Shown piece after piece: positions 9,182-17,261 of a DNA stretch of 64,000 bases. The stretch comes from Agriterribacter humi (GTDB taxonomy: Bacteria; Bacteroidota; Bacteroidia; Chitinophagales; Chitinophagaceae). Where the stretch lies: assembly GCF_009192765.1 (NCBI RefSeq), contig NZ_VOHQ01000001.1, positions 744,001 to 808,000 on the forward strand. The letters run 5' to 3'. Numbering within the stretch: the first letter of the stretch is position 1; every line of letters begins with the position of its first letter. Both the position numbers and the translations under genes were made by a program. The notes under the pieces are model-generated. The model ran no database searches. It had not been told where the DNA came from and saw only the letters and a list, made by a program, of their open reading frames with translations.

Positions 9182-10450
9182 ATGAAATCAGTATTCATCT
9201 CTGTCGTTCTCGTTGTTTTCAGCTATGGCTTATCCTGCGCACAACCTCCGGACACTAATACTGATGAATCAAGAATTCCTCCCTATACCCTGCCCGACCC
9301 GCTGATTTCCCCGAATGGGAAAGCGATCACAACCGTTAAGGATTGGGAACGCAAACAAAGACCATATATTTTAAAACTATTTACAGAAAATGTGTATGGG
9401 AAAATACCCGCCAAACCTGCAGGCATGCATTTTAAGGTTACAGAAACAGACTCCGCTGCATTAAATGGAAAAGCAATAAGGAAACAGGTCACTATTTATT
9501 TTGCCGCAGGAGATGATGCTCCTTCGATGGACCTGCTATTGTATTTACCCAGAACAAATAAACCGGCAGCAGTATTTGTGGGGTTGAATTTCACCGGCAA
9601 TCATACCATTGCTGCAGATAAAGCGATTAAACCCGCCAGGCATCTCAAAAAGAAAGACCAGCAAATAACCGACAGTGAAGCCATTGAAAGCTCAAGAGGG
9701 TCTTCTGCTTCGCGTTGGCCATTGGAAGAAATAATCAATAAAGGATACGGCGTTGCCACCGCGCATTATTACGACCTGGAGCCTGACGATAAAGATGGAT
9801 GGAAACAGGGCATTCGTACTACCATGAAAGACGCTTTACATATAGCAACGGATGCATGGAGCGCCATTGGTGCATGGTCCTGGGGGCTAAGCAGGATACA
9901 GGATTACCTTGAATCGGATGCGGCAGCGGATGCCAAAAGAACCATACTGATCGGCCATTCGCGGCTGGGTAAAACCGCTTTGTGGGCCGGAGCCAACGAC
10001 CAGCGCTTTTCCATTGTCATCTCCAATAATTCGGGCGAAGGCGGCGCAGCACTTTCCCGCAGGGTATTTGGAGAAACCATCCGCAACCTCAATACCAGCT
10101 TCCCGCATTGGTTTATTGCACGATACAAAAGTTATAACGACCATCCTGAAATGCTCCCCGTTGATCAGCATATGTTGCTATCGCTTATTGCTCCCCGGCC
10201 TTTATATGTTGCCAGTGCCGAAGACGACAAATGGGCCGATCCCAAAGGCGAGTTTCTTTCGGCGAAAAATGCAGCGCCTGTCTATGCGCTTTACAAACTA
10301 CAGGGTGTAACAGTAAATGAAATGCCTGCGGTAAATACTCCTGTGGGAGCAACGATAAGATACCATATCAGAACCGGTAAGCATGATGTTACCCTGTACG
10401 ACTGGCAGCAATACCTGGAGTTTGCGGAGCAAAATAAAAAAAGTGAATAG
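9182..10450 (+). CDS. Glucuronoyl esterase-like alpha/beta hydrolase (CE15 family), exported
   Basis: A 422-residue protein with a Sec signal peptide (MKSVFISVVLVVFSYGLSCA). The nucleophile motif is IGHSRLGKTALWAGA (Ser near residue 259), matching the GxSRxGK pattern of CE15 glucuronoyl esterases, with SNNSGEGG just after it supplying a candidate acidic residue and GKHDVTLYDW near residue 400 supplying the catalytic His. CE15 enzymes cleave esters between glucuronic acid on xylan and lignin alcohols; that substrate is a family inference. I start at the ATG at 9182, because the upstream extension falls inside a palindromic repeat. It faces away from the DUF1553 operon and precedes two exported oxidoreductases. 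Confidence 0.85.
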   Translation: MKSVFISVVLVVFSYGLSCAQPPDTNTDESRIPPYTLPDPLISPNGKAITTVKDWERKQRPYILKLFTENVYGKIPAKPAGMHFKVTETDSAALNGKAIRKQVTIYFAAGDDAPSMDLLLYLPRTNKPAAVFVGLNFTGNHTIAADKAIKPARHLKKKDQQITDSEAIESSRGSSASRWPLEEIINKGYGVATAHYYDLEPDDKDGWKQGIRTTMKDALHIATDAWSAIGAWSWGLSRIQDYLESDAAADAKRTILIGHSRLGKTALWAGANDQRFSIVISNNSGEGGAALSRRVFGETIRNLNTSFPHWFIARYKSYNDHPEMLPVDQHMLLSLIAPRPLYVASAEDDKWADPKGEFLSAKNAAPVYALYKLQGVTVNEMPAVNTPVGATIRYHIRTGKHDVTLYDWQQYLEFAEQNKKSE

Positions 10451-10595
10451 TCAGTGGGTGAATGGTGAAGAAGGAATTATCATCTTGTCATTAGTATGCT
10501 TTAGCTGACTGCTGAAAGCTGATAGCTGACCGCTTAAGATAAAAAGTGAGTAGTAAGTAAATATTGATCTTTCTTAAAAAATACAGTAATCATTC
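10451..10595. repeat. Intergenic element related to 1349-1395 in inverted orientation
   Basis: Directly after the esterase stop, the stretch around 10490-10540 contains TTAGTATGCTTTAGCTGAC and GCTGAAAGCTGATAGCTGAC. This is the near reverse complement of the element after the DUF3037 gene at 1349-1395 (GTCAGCTTTCAGCCGTCAGC and GCTAAAGCATACTAACGATG). It is followed by GTGAGTAGTAAGTAAAT low-complexity sequence leading to the next gene. Confidence 0.65.
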
Positions 10596-11615
10596 ATGAA
10601 AAAAAAATACGGGCGCCGCAATTTCATTAATACGGCTATTGCCGGTGGCATAGGATTAGGCTTATCCAACAGTTTTTCTTCTTTATATGCACAGGGAGGA
10701 GCGTTGCAAAAAAGAATTGGCATCATAGGGCTAGATACTTCCCACAGCATTGCTTTTACAAAGGCGCTTAATGCCGCTGAGTCCGCTCCTGAATTAAAAG
10801 GTTACAAAGTGGTGGCGGCTTATCCAAAAGGGAGTAACGATATTGAATCATCCGTAAAAAGAATTCCGGGATATACAGAAGAAGTAAAAAAGCTGGGTGT
10901 AGAAATAGTAAGCTCAATAAAAGATTTGCTGAAAAAAACAGATTTTATATTGCTTGAAACCAACGATGGGCGCCTGCATTTGCAACAGGCCTTAGAAGTG
11001 ATTAAAGCGGGTAAGCCTGTGTTTATTGATAAACCTGTTGCGGCTTCCTTAAAAGATGCACTGACAATCTTTAAAGCAGCAGAGCGAAACAAAGTACCTG
11101 TTTTCTCCTCTTCTTCGCTGCGGTTCATGCAAAGTGCACAGGAAGTGGCCATGGGTAAGGTGGGTAAAGTGCTGGGCGCCGATTGCTATAGCCCCGCGCA
11201 TTTGGAAAAAACACATCCCGACCTGTTCTGGTATGGCATTCACGGAGTGGAAACGCTGTATACGGTAATGGGTACAGGTTGTAAGCAGGTAGTGCGGGTG
11301 CATACAAACGATACAGATGTAGTAGCAGGTACCTGGGAAGATGGCCGCATTGGCACATTCCGCGGAACCCGTTCAGGTAAAAGCGGCTATGGCGGAACCG
11401 TGTTCGGGGAAAATGCAACTACTGTATTAGGGCCCTTTGACGGCTATGACGCATTGCTGGTACAGATCATTGCATTTTTTGAAACAGGGATACCGCCGGT
11501 AACCAGCAGGGAAACACTGGAAATGTGCGCTTTTATGGAAGCAGCCGATGAAAGTAAAAACAAAGGAGGCGTTCCGGTTAGTCTGGAGGAGATGATGAGA
11601 AGAGCGGGGGGATAA
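10596..11615 (+). CDS. Tat-exported Gfo/Idh/MocA family oxidoreductase
   Basis: A 339-residue protein with N-terminal Tat signal (GRRNFINTAIAGGIGLGL) and cleavable-looking YAQGG region. The mature part has a Rossmann-type nucleotide-binding segment (RIGIIGLDTSHSIAF, about residues 40-54) and the family signature AGKPVFIDKPVAASLKDA (about 128-145), where the Lys of DKP is the usual catalytic or substrate-contact residue. The family performs NAD(P)-dependent sugar oxidation and reduction; exported members usually carry a tightly bound cofactor. It lies between the CE15 esterase and a second exported homologue, which suggests sugar or uronic-acid processing in the periplasm. Substrate unknown. 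Confidence 0.85.
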   Translation: MKKKYGRRNFINTAIAGGIGLGLSNSFSSLYAQGGALQKRIGIIGLDTSHSIAFTKALNAAESAPELKGYKVVAAYPKGSNDIESSVKRIPGYTEEVKKLGVEIVSSIKDLLKKTDFILLETNDGRLHLQQALEVIKAGKPVFIDKPVAASLKDALTIFKAAERNKVPVFSSSSLRFMQSAQEVAMGKVGKVLGADCYSPAHLEKTHPDLFWYGIHGVETLYTVMGTGCKQVVRVHTNDTDVVAGTWEDGRIGTFRGTRSGKSGYGGTVFGENATTVLGPFDGYDALLVQIIAFFETGIPPVTSRETLEMCAFMEAADESKNKGGVPVSLEEMMRRAGG

Positions 11616-11757
11616 TACAGTTTATGGTTTGGCAGTTTGTGGTTTATAGTTGGGAATATCCCTTCGGATTTTAAATTGTTTCTAATCCCTGGGATGGATT
11701 TGCAAAAAAGTCAAGGGCTTGAAATATTACAAAATACGTCCTTCCTAAAATAAGAAT

Positions 11758-13107
11758 ATGATCATGAAAAATTCACGGAGAAATTTTATTAAAAAGACAG
11801 TAGCAGGAACGGCCGCTGTTTCAATAGGCGCAATATTACCCGGTTTCAGCGCTAAAAGTTATGCCGGCATCATAGGCGCCAATGAACGCATACGCGTGGG
11901 CGTTATGGGTGTTAACAGCCGTGGCTTGGCCGTGAGCAGCAATTTTGCCGTGCAGGAAGGCTGCGAAGTGGTATATGTTTCGGATGTGGATACCCGTGCA
12001 GCGGATAAATGCATAGGAGCAATTGAAAAACTACAGCACAAACGTCCTGCGCCTGCTCCGGATTTCAGAAAGGCGCTGGAAGATAAAAACATGGATGCAT
12101 TGATCGTTACAGCGCCCGACCACTGGCATGCACCTGCTGCCCTGCTGGCGTGCAAGGCCGGCAAACATGTGTACCTCGAAAAACCATGCAGTCATAATCC
12201 CAATGAGGGCGAATTACTGGTAGCCGCCCAAAAGAAATACAACAGGGTTTTGCAAATGGGTAATCAGCGCCGCTCCTGGCCTAAGGTAATGGAAGCGATC
12301 GCCGAACTGCACAACGGTATAATCGGCCGCCCCTACTTTGCCAAAACCTGGTATTCCAATAACCGCGCCTCTATCGGAAAGGGAAAAGAAGTGCCTGTAC
12401 CCTCATGGCTCAATTACGAGCTATGGCAGGGTCCCGCACCACGGCAACCGTATAAGGACAACCTCATTCATTACAACTGGCACTGGTTCTGGAACTGGGG
12501 CACCGGCGAGGCGCTCAATAATGGCACGCATATGGTTGACCTTGCAAGGTGGGGACTGAAAGTGGATTATCCGGTGAAAGTAAGCTCTGCTGGTGGCCGT
12601 TACCGTTATACCGACGACTGGCAGACACCCGACACCCAGGTCATTACCCTTGAATTTGATAACAACAGCATGATCTCCTGGGAAGGACGCAGTTGCAATG
12701 GCCAGCCGGTAGAAGGCAGTTCCGTTGGTGTATTGTTTTATGGGGAAACAGGTTCCCTGCTGATTGAAGGAGGCAACGCCTATAAAATATTTGACCTGAA
12801 GGGTAAGATCATAAAAGAAGTAAAGCAGGATGATCTTATTGACCCCCGCAATTTATCGAGCCCGGCACAGGCGCTGGATGCCCTTCATATCCGTAATTTC
12901 TTCGATGCTATCCGCAATGGCGCTCCCCTGCGTTCGGATATTATTGGCGGGCACCAGAGCACTTTACTGGTACAGTTAGGCAATATTGCCCAGCGTACAG
13001 GGCGCACATTACAAACGGATCCAAAGAACGGACGCATCCTGAACGACAAAGATGCTTTGCAATTGTGGAGCAGGGAGTATGAGCCGGGATGGGAGCCTAA
13101 GGTATAG
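11758..13107 (+). CDS. Tat-exported Gfo/Idh/MocA family oxidoreductase (long form)
   Basis: A 449-residue paralogue of the preceding gene with Tat motif SRRNFIKKTVAGTAA. Rossmann segment IRVGVMGVNSRGLAV (about residues 45-59); catalytic-type signature AGKHVYLEKPCSHNPNEG (about 138-155); and the downstream QMGNQRRSWPKVMEAIAELH characteristic of the longer, exported subgroup common in Bacteroidota and Planctomycetes. C-terminal substrate domain has HWFWNWGTGEALNNGTHMVD. Start at 11758 gives MIMKNSRRNF; an ATG two codons later is equally good. Likely acts with the 10596 gene product and CE15 esterase on sugars in the periplasm; the substrate is not deducible. Confidence 0.88.
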   Translation: MIMKNSRRNFIKKTVAGTAAVSIGAILPGFSAKSYAGIIGANERIRVGVMGVNSRGLAVSSNFAVQEGCEVVYVSDVDTRAADKCIGAIEKLQHKRPAPAPDFRKALEDKNMDALIVTAPDHWHAPAALLACKAGKHVYLEKPCSHNPNEGELLVAAQKKYNRVLQMGNQRRSWPKVMEAIAELHNGIIGRPYFAKTWYSNNRASIGKGKEVPVPSWLNYELWQGPAPRQPYKDNLIHYNWHWFWNWGTGEALNNGTHMVDLARWGLKVDYPVKVSSAGGRYRYTDDWQTPDTQVITLEFDNNSMISWEGRSCNGQPVEGSSVGVLFYGETGSLLIEGGNAYKIFDLKGKIIKEVKQDDLIDPRNLSSPAQALDALHIRNFFDAIRNGAPLRSDIIGGHQSTLLVQLGNIAQRTGRTLQTDPKNGRILNDKDALQLWSREYEPGWEPKV

Positions 13108-13401
13108 TGCCATTTACTATGCTTACAGGAACCATTGTACGCTCTTGTCTTGTCATGGTGAGGTACGAACCATCTGACGCTCTTGTATTGTCATAGTAGG
13201 CACGAACCATCTGCATTGTTTCTTCTCTGTTTGTCATTTGAATTTTATTTGTTTCTTATTATTTGTTTTTTGGGTGCTTTGCATTCCTCTGTATTTACGT
13301 AGCCATGCGACCCCCGCGGTAAAGTGTTTTTGTTCAGGGCTACGGCTCACCGATCGTTTAAAACGTTCAGATTCTCTAAAATATTTTCTACTTTGAAATC
13401 T
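13108..13401. repeat. Intergenic region with short tandem imperfect repeats
   Basis: Between 13128 and 13220 a unit of about 40-45 bases is repeated imperfectly: GAACCATTGTACGCTCTTGT, then GAACCATCTGACGCTCTTGT, then GAACCATCTGCATTG, with TTGTCATGGTGAGGTAC between units. The unit begins about 25 bases after the oxidoreductase stop. From 13220 onwards the sequence is T-rich and then carries the upstream part of the metzincin frame. The frame is open from 13324, but that N-terminal stretch has no recognisable homology features. No gene is supported here. Confidence 0.6.
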
Positions 13402-14079
13402 ATGGGAACAGCGGAAATACAAAACGGGCAACTGATCATTCAGTCCAACATTATAACATATGGAACCGCAGCCGATCCTGCTGTTACAGAAAATATACGC
13501 GATGAAATAGAAACCATGTGGAATGAACCGCAGGCTACTGTTATTTTAAAAAGACAAGCACTTCATGTTGTATTCCACATTTCGGCTACCTGTAAGCCAC
13601 AGATCACCCCGGAAGAAATTTTTGAAAATACCAACCCGCAAAACAATTATTTCCGCATTGAGCCATTGGCCATGGGCAATATTTCATTTGTGGACGGACT
13701 GGGGTGCAACAGCGGCTATTTTAAATTGGAGAACTTATACAAAGGATCAACCACCGCCGCGCACGAATATGGTCATACCATTGGATTGGGGCATCCTACC
13801 GGGCTCGACCTGCGCGGTAAAGGCGTGCCGGGCATCATGTATCCAAGGGGCACTTTGGTGGACCCTCAATTTCAATACAACCCTCATGCAGCGGCTGGCA
13901 ACAGCAGCCAGGGCGGAACCATGCATCCTATGCACCGTAAAGTAAAGCTGGAAGATATTGACCTGCTGAAACTGCACAAGCTCTATTTTCAAAATGGTAT
14001 TTCCATTCTGGGGGAATTCAGCAGTGTATGGCATCCCAATCATGCAGACATGTCTTCACCCGGCAGCCATATTGCATAA
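13402..14079 (+). CDS. Metzincin-type zinc protease
   Basis: A 225-residue protein with the metzincin zinc site HEYGHTIGLGHPTG (HExxHxxGxxH, about residues 121-131) and a Met-turn candidate GIMYPRG about 16 residues later, as in M10/M12-like peptidases. The zinc-binding His and catalytic Glu are all present. The ATG at 13402 (MGTAEIQNGQ) is chosen; a longer frame begins at 13324 with basic, compositionally odd residues. Neither form has a convincing signal peptide, unusual for a metzincin. It stands alone between an intergenic repeat and a convergent helicase gene; substrate unknown. Confidence 0.75.
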   Translation: MGTAEIQNGQLIIQSNIITYGTAADPAVTENIRDEIETMWNEPQATVILKRQALHVVFHISATCKPQITPEEIFENTNPQNNYFRIEPLAMGNISFVDGLGCNSGYFKLENLYKGSTTAAHEYGHTIGLGHPTGLDLRGKGVPGIMYPRGTLVDPQFQYNPHAAAGNSSQGGTMHPMHRKVKLEDIDLLKLHKLYFQNGISILGEFSSVWHPNHADMSSPGSHIA

Positions 14080-14138
14080 CTACTCAATCAACCATTCACC
14101 AATCAACTAATCACCCAACGAATAAACTACCCACCCTC

Positions 14139-15467
14139 TTACTTCGCAATATCAATCTTCACTTTTTTATTTTTTATCTTCTGATCCTTGATCAACCGCA
14201 ATGCCTCACCCATTTTCACTTTTCGCACTGCTGCAAAAGAAAAGAAATCTTTTACTTCAATCAATCCTATATCTTCCTTTTTCAGGTTTGCCTTATTACC
14301 TAAAAAACCAACAATATCAATTTTATTCACCTTATCCTTTTTACCGGCAGCTATAAACAAAGTTGACCATTTGGGTTTCTCGGGCAGTATATTGATTTCC
14401 GGCAAAGCAATTTTTTCGGCGTCCCGTGCAATATAGGGAGGGCGTTTTTCTTCGGGCGACAAAATAAGTATAGCGGTGCCGCTGGCATCCATCCTGGCGG
14501 TTCTCCCATTGCGGTGAATAAAAATCTCCTCCGTTTGCGGCAGGTGGAAATGAATGATATACCGGATATTGGGAATATCCAGCCCCCGCGAGGCCAAATC
14601 GGTTGTTACCAATATATTAGACGTGCCATTCCTGAATTTGCATAAAGCGCTATCTCTTTCCTGCTGCTCCATAGCGCCGTGATAAAACACATTGGTAATG
14701 GTTTGCTGCGTTAAGTATTCACTGGTGCGCTCCACCGATTCTCGATGATTACAGAACACAACAGTAGAACGGTTGCCCAAATAACAGATCAGCTTAAAAA
14801 GCGTTTCTAATTTATCTTTTTCATCGCTCTGCACTATTTTTATTGCCAGTCCTTCAGGCACTTCCTCCGTACCTGACAAGAAATTCAATTTTACCGGGTC
14901 TTTTAATCCAATAAAATCAGGAATTTCAACAGCCTCAGTAGCGGAGGTGAGGATTCTTTTTTTCAAAGCAGGCAGGGAATTGATGACAAAAGCCACTTCT
15001 TCATGGAATCCCGATTCCAGCGATTTATCAAATTCATCCAGCACCAGGGTTTCAATCGTATCTGCAGTAATATTTCCCCGCCGGATATGATCCGCTAATC
15101 TTCCGGGCGTGCCAATGAGCAGTGCCGGTGGCTGCTGCAAATTATTTTCCTCCGTTTCGCGCAGGTGACCGCCATAGCAGCAGGTAACCTTATACCAGGT
15201 TCCGAGCGATTTAAATACTTTTTCAATCTGCATGGCCAGTTCGCGTGACGGTACTATAATAAGCGCCTGTGTTTTTTTATTTTCCGGATCAAGCAAATCC
15301 AGTATGGGCAATAAAAAGGCCAGTGTTTTTCCTGACCCCGTTGCCGAAAGCAATACCACATTATTATGCTGTTCATTGGCCGCAATGGCTGCTGTTTGCA
15401 TTTCATTGAGCGCATCAATGTTTAAGCGGGAAAGCATGTCTGGCAGGGAATACGATTTACTTTGCAT
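14139..15467 (-). CDS. DEAD-box family RNA helicase with DbpA-type RNA-binding domain
   Basis: A 442-residue superfamily 2 helicase. Motif I is SATGSGKT (about 41-48), Ia PSRELA, Ib TPGRL, motif II LDEFD (DEFD in place of DEAD), motif III TSAT, motif V DLASRGLDIP and motif VI HRNGRTAR. The last ~70 residues (NKIDIVGFLGNKANLKKEDI onward) match the DbpA RNA-binding domain, which in E. coli DbpA recognises 23S rRNA hairpin 92; a role in 50S subunit assembly is therefore likely. A perfect TAnnTTTG -7 box lies five bases upstream of the ATG. Confidence 0.88.
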   Translation of the reverse strand: MQSKSYSLPDMLSRLNIDALNEMQTAAIAANEQHNNVVLLSATGSGKTLAFLLPILDLLDPENKKTQALIIVPSRELAMQIEKVFKSLGTWYKVTCCYGGHLRETEENNLQQPPALLIGTPGRLADHIRRGNITADTIETLVLDEFDKSLESGFHEEVAFVINSLPALKKRILTSATEAVEIPDFIGLKDPVKLNFLSGTEEVPEGLAIKIVQSDEKDKLETLFKLICYLGNRSTVVFCNHRESVERTSEYLTQQTITNVFYHGAMEQQERDSALCKFRNGTSNILVTTDLASRGLDIPNIRYIIHFHLPQTEEIFIHRNGRTARMDASGTAILILSPEEKRPPYIARDAEKIALPEINILPEKPKWSTLFIAAGKKDKVNKIDIVGFLGNKANLKKEDIGLIEVKDFFSFAAVRKVKMGEALRLIKDQKIKNKKVKIDIAK

Positions 15468-16108
15468 AGCTGCAAAAGTACGAAAGTGCCGGCTGACGTG
15501 CTGTTAAAGATATAGGGTGGGTTATTGGCGTTTTTCGCTCATGTATCCATTCACTTGAGTTTATAGTTTTTCTTCATACCAACCCTCCGCAAAATGTGTT
15601 AGAAACCCAAACTCATCTTCATCTTTCATAATAATATGCAGATGAAAAACAATACAATACCGGATCATCACACAAGTTCCAATGCTCCTCAATGGGTTGA
15701 AATGCATATACTCAGGCTTCTGCATTGCCATTTCACAGCTAGCGGTAGTGAGTGGCTGAATTGTAATATAAAGTCGGAGATAGTTCTAATGTCAGGGAAG
15801 ATTGAAGCGAAAATAGATACTTCCTGCGTCAAGCATGACAAGCAAAAGTACACGGTTGGAATGACGCATGCAGCGCAGTGGAGCCAGACCTTTCCCTGCC
15901 TCCCTTTAGTAGGCAAGCTGCGTCAGGGTGACAGGCAGCAGGTTGTTGGGTTGGTTTTATTGTAGTGCTCAGCACCCTTGCCACTGCCGCTGTTCAGTTG
16001 TGACGCATAACAACCATTTCAACGGGCTTGGATGAACAAGTTTTGAAATTATTGTGTAGTTTAGCCCTTTCACAATGGTAACTATCCAAATCCTTAGCCA
16101 TATTACGC
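15468..16108. other. Long intergenic region (640 bp), no convincing gene; repeat-like segments
   Basis: An open plus-strand frame at 15636-15965 has protein composition unlike its neighbours and runs through repeat-like DNA, so I do not call it. At 15805-15960 are segments such as CCTGCGTCAAGCATGACA, GGAATGACGCATGCAGCG and GCTGCGTCAGGGTGACAGG, typical of dispersed Bacteroidota intergenic repeats. On the minus strand, 15561-15629 is a 22-codon frame (MKDEDEFGFLTHFAEGWYEE, then KL and stop) that looks protein-like and may be a gene remnant or small gene. Confidence 0.5.
15473..15480 (-). promoter_or_regulatory. Bacteroidota -7 promoter box for the DbpA-like helicase
   Basis: TACTTTTG on the minus strand matches TAnnTTTG exactly. 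It ends five bases before the helicase ATG at 15467, so the transcript would have almost no 5' leader. Confidence 0.55.
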
Positions 16109-17251
16109 ATGAAATCAATCATCACTTTCTCCAGGTACATCGCTGGCATTCTTTTTATTTTTTCGGGGCTTGTAAAGGCCAATGATCCCTTAGGACTGGC
16201 CTATAAAATGCAGGAATTCTTTGAAGTATGGGCGCAGTCGGGCTGGGTGCCCGGGCTTATGCATGCCATGAGCGACTATGCACTGACCTTCTCCGTTATT
16301 ATGATCGCGTTTGAAATAGTGGCCGGTGTGGCGGTATTGGTGGGCTGGAAGATGCGTTTGTTTAGCTGGCTTTTATTGTTACTGATCATTTTCTTTACTT
16401 TCTTAACGGGTTACGCCTACCTGTCGGGCAAATTCAGAAGCTGCGGTTGCTTTGGCGATTGCATTCCGATTACGCCAAAAACATCGTTTATAAAAGATAT
16501 TGTACTGCTGCTGCTGATCCTTCTCATTTTTACATGGCGCAATAAAATAAAACCTGCACTGCCGTCATTCGGAAGCATATGCATTATCCTGCTGTCGGTG
16601 GTTTTTAGTATATGGTTACAATGGCACGTGTTAAAGCATTTACCGGTGGCTGATTGTCTGCCGTTTAAAAAAGGGAATAATATTCCTGAAAAGATGAAGA
16701 TACCGCCCGGCGCTGTGCCCGACAGCACGGTAATTAGCTTTGTGTATGAAAAGGATGGCGCAACAGTTGAATTTACTTCCGATAATTTCCCTGATGATTT
16801 TGATGATTCCATTTATCATTTTGTAAAACGATATGATAAGCTGATCCGTAAAGGAAACGCTGAACCCGCTATTAAGGATTTTGTGCTCACCACTTTACAC
16901 GACAATGATACTACCATTCAGGTGTTGAGTGACCCGGGTTACAATGCATTCCTCTTTATTAAAGATGATCCGGGAAATGGTGAATGGGTGCAAAACCTGG
17001 AATCATTGTATCCCATATTGCAGCAACAAAAAATAAACCTGTTTGTTGTTACCAATAACGCAGCGCAAACAAGCACTTATTTTAATGCTGCACCCCGGGT
17101 AACCTTTTTAAAGTGTGATGTGGTACCCATTAAAACAGCAGCCCGCACTAACCCCACATTATACCTGCTGAAGAACGGAACGATCATTAACAAATGGAGT
17201 TATGCCGACTGGGATGATGCGGAGGAAGAAATACAGGCTTTAGTGAATTAA
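16109..17251 (+). CDS. DoxX/MauE-like membrane protein with C-terminal thioredoxin-like domain (BT_3928 family)
   Basis: A 380-residue protein. The N-terminal ~150 residues form four membrane segments typical of DoxX/MauE-like proteins (YIAGILFIFSGLVKANDPLG at the start) and carry a Cys-rich loop FRSCGCFGDCIPITP (about residues 109-123). A further membrane segment (ICIILLSVVFSIWLQW) leads to a soluble region whose end resembles a thioredoxin fold (LFVVTNNAAQTS; TNPTLYLLKNGTIINKWSYA), without an obvious CxxC. This arrangement matches the Bacteroidota BT_3928 family; a redox role is suspected but unproven. Ten bases separate it from the downstream permease. Confidence 0.8.
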   Translation: MKSIITFSRYIAGILFIFSGLVKANDPLGLAYKMQEFFEVWAQSGWVPGLMHAMSDYALTFSVIMIAFEIVAGVAVLVGWKMRLFSWLLLLLIIFFTFLTGYAYLSGKFRSCGCFGDCIPITPKTSFIKDIVLLLLILLIFTWRNKIKPALPSFGSICIILLSVVFSIWLQWHVLKHLPVADCLPFKKGNNIPEKMKIPPGAVPDSTVISFVYEKDGATVEFTSDNFPDDFDDSIYHFVKRYDKLIRKGNAEPAIKDFVLTTLHDNDTTIQVLSDPGYNAFLFIKDDPGNGEWVQNLESLYPILQQQKINLFVVTNNAAQTSTYFNAAPRVTFLKCDVVPIKTAARTNPTLYLLKNGTIINKWSYADWDDAEEEIQALVN

Positions 17252-17261
17252 ATATCATCCA

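Noticed and set aside
15561-15629. 22-codon minus-strand frame MKDEDEFGFLTHFAEGWYEE then KL
   Set aside because: The sequence looks protein-like but is too short to support a gene; noted only as a possible remnant.
15636-15965. Open frame of 109 codons on the plus strand in the 640-bp gap
   Set aside because: It has no recognisable domain, its composition is odd, and it crosses repeat-like DNA; there is no promoter box in support.
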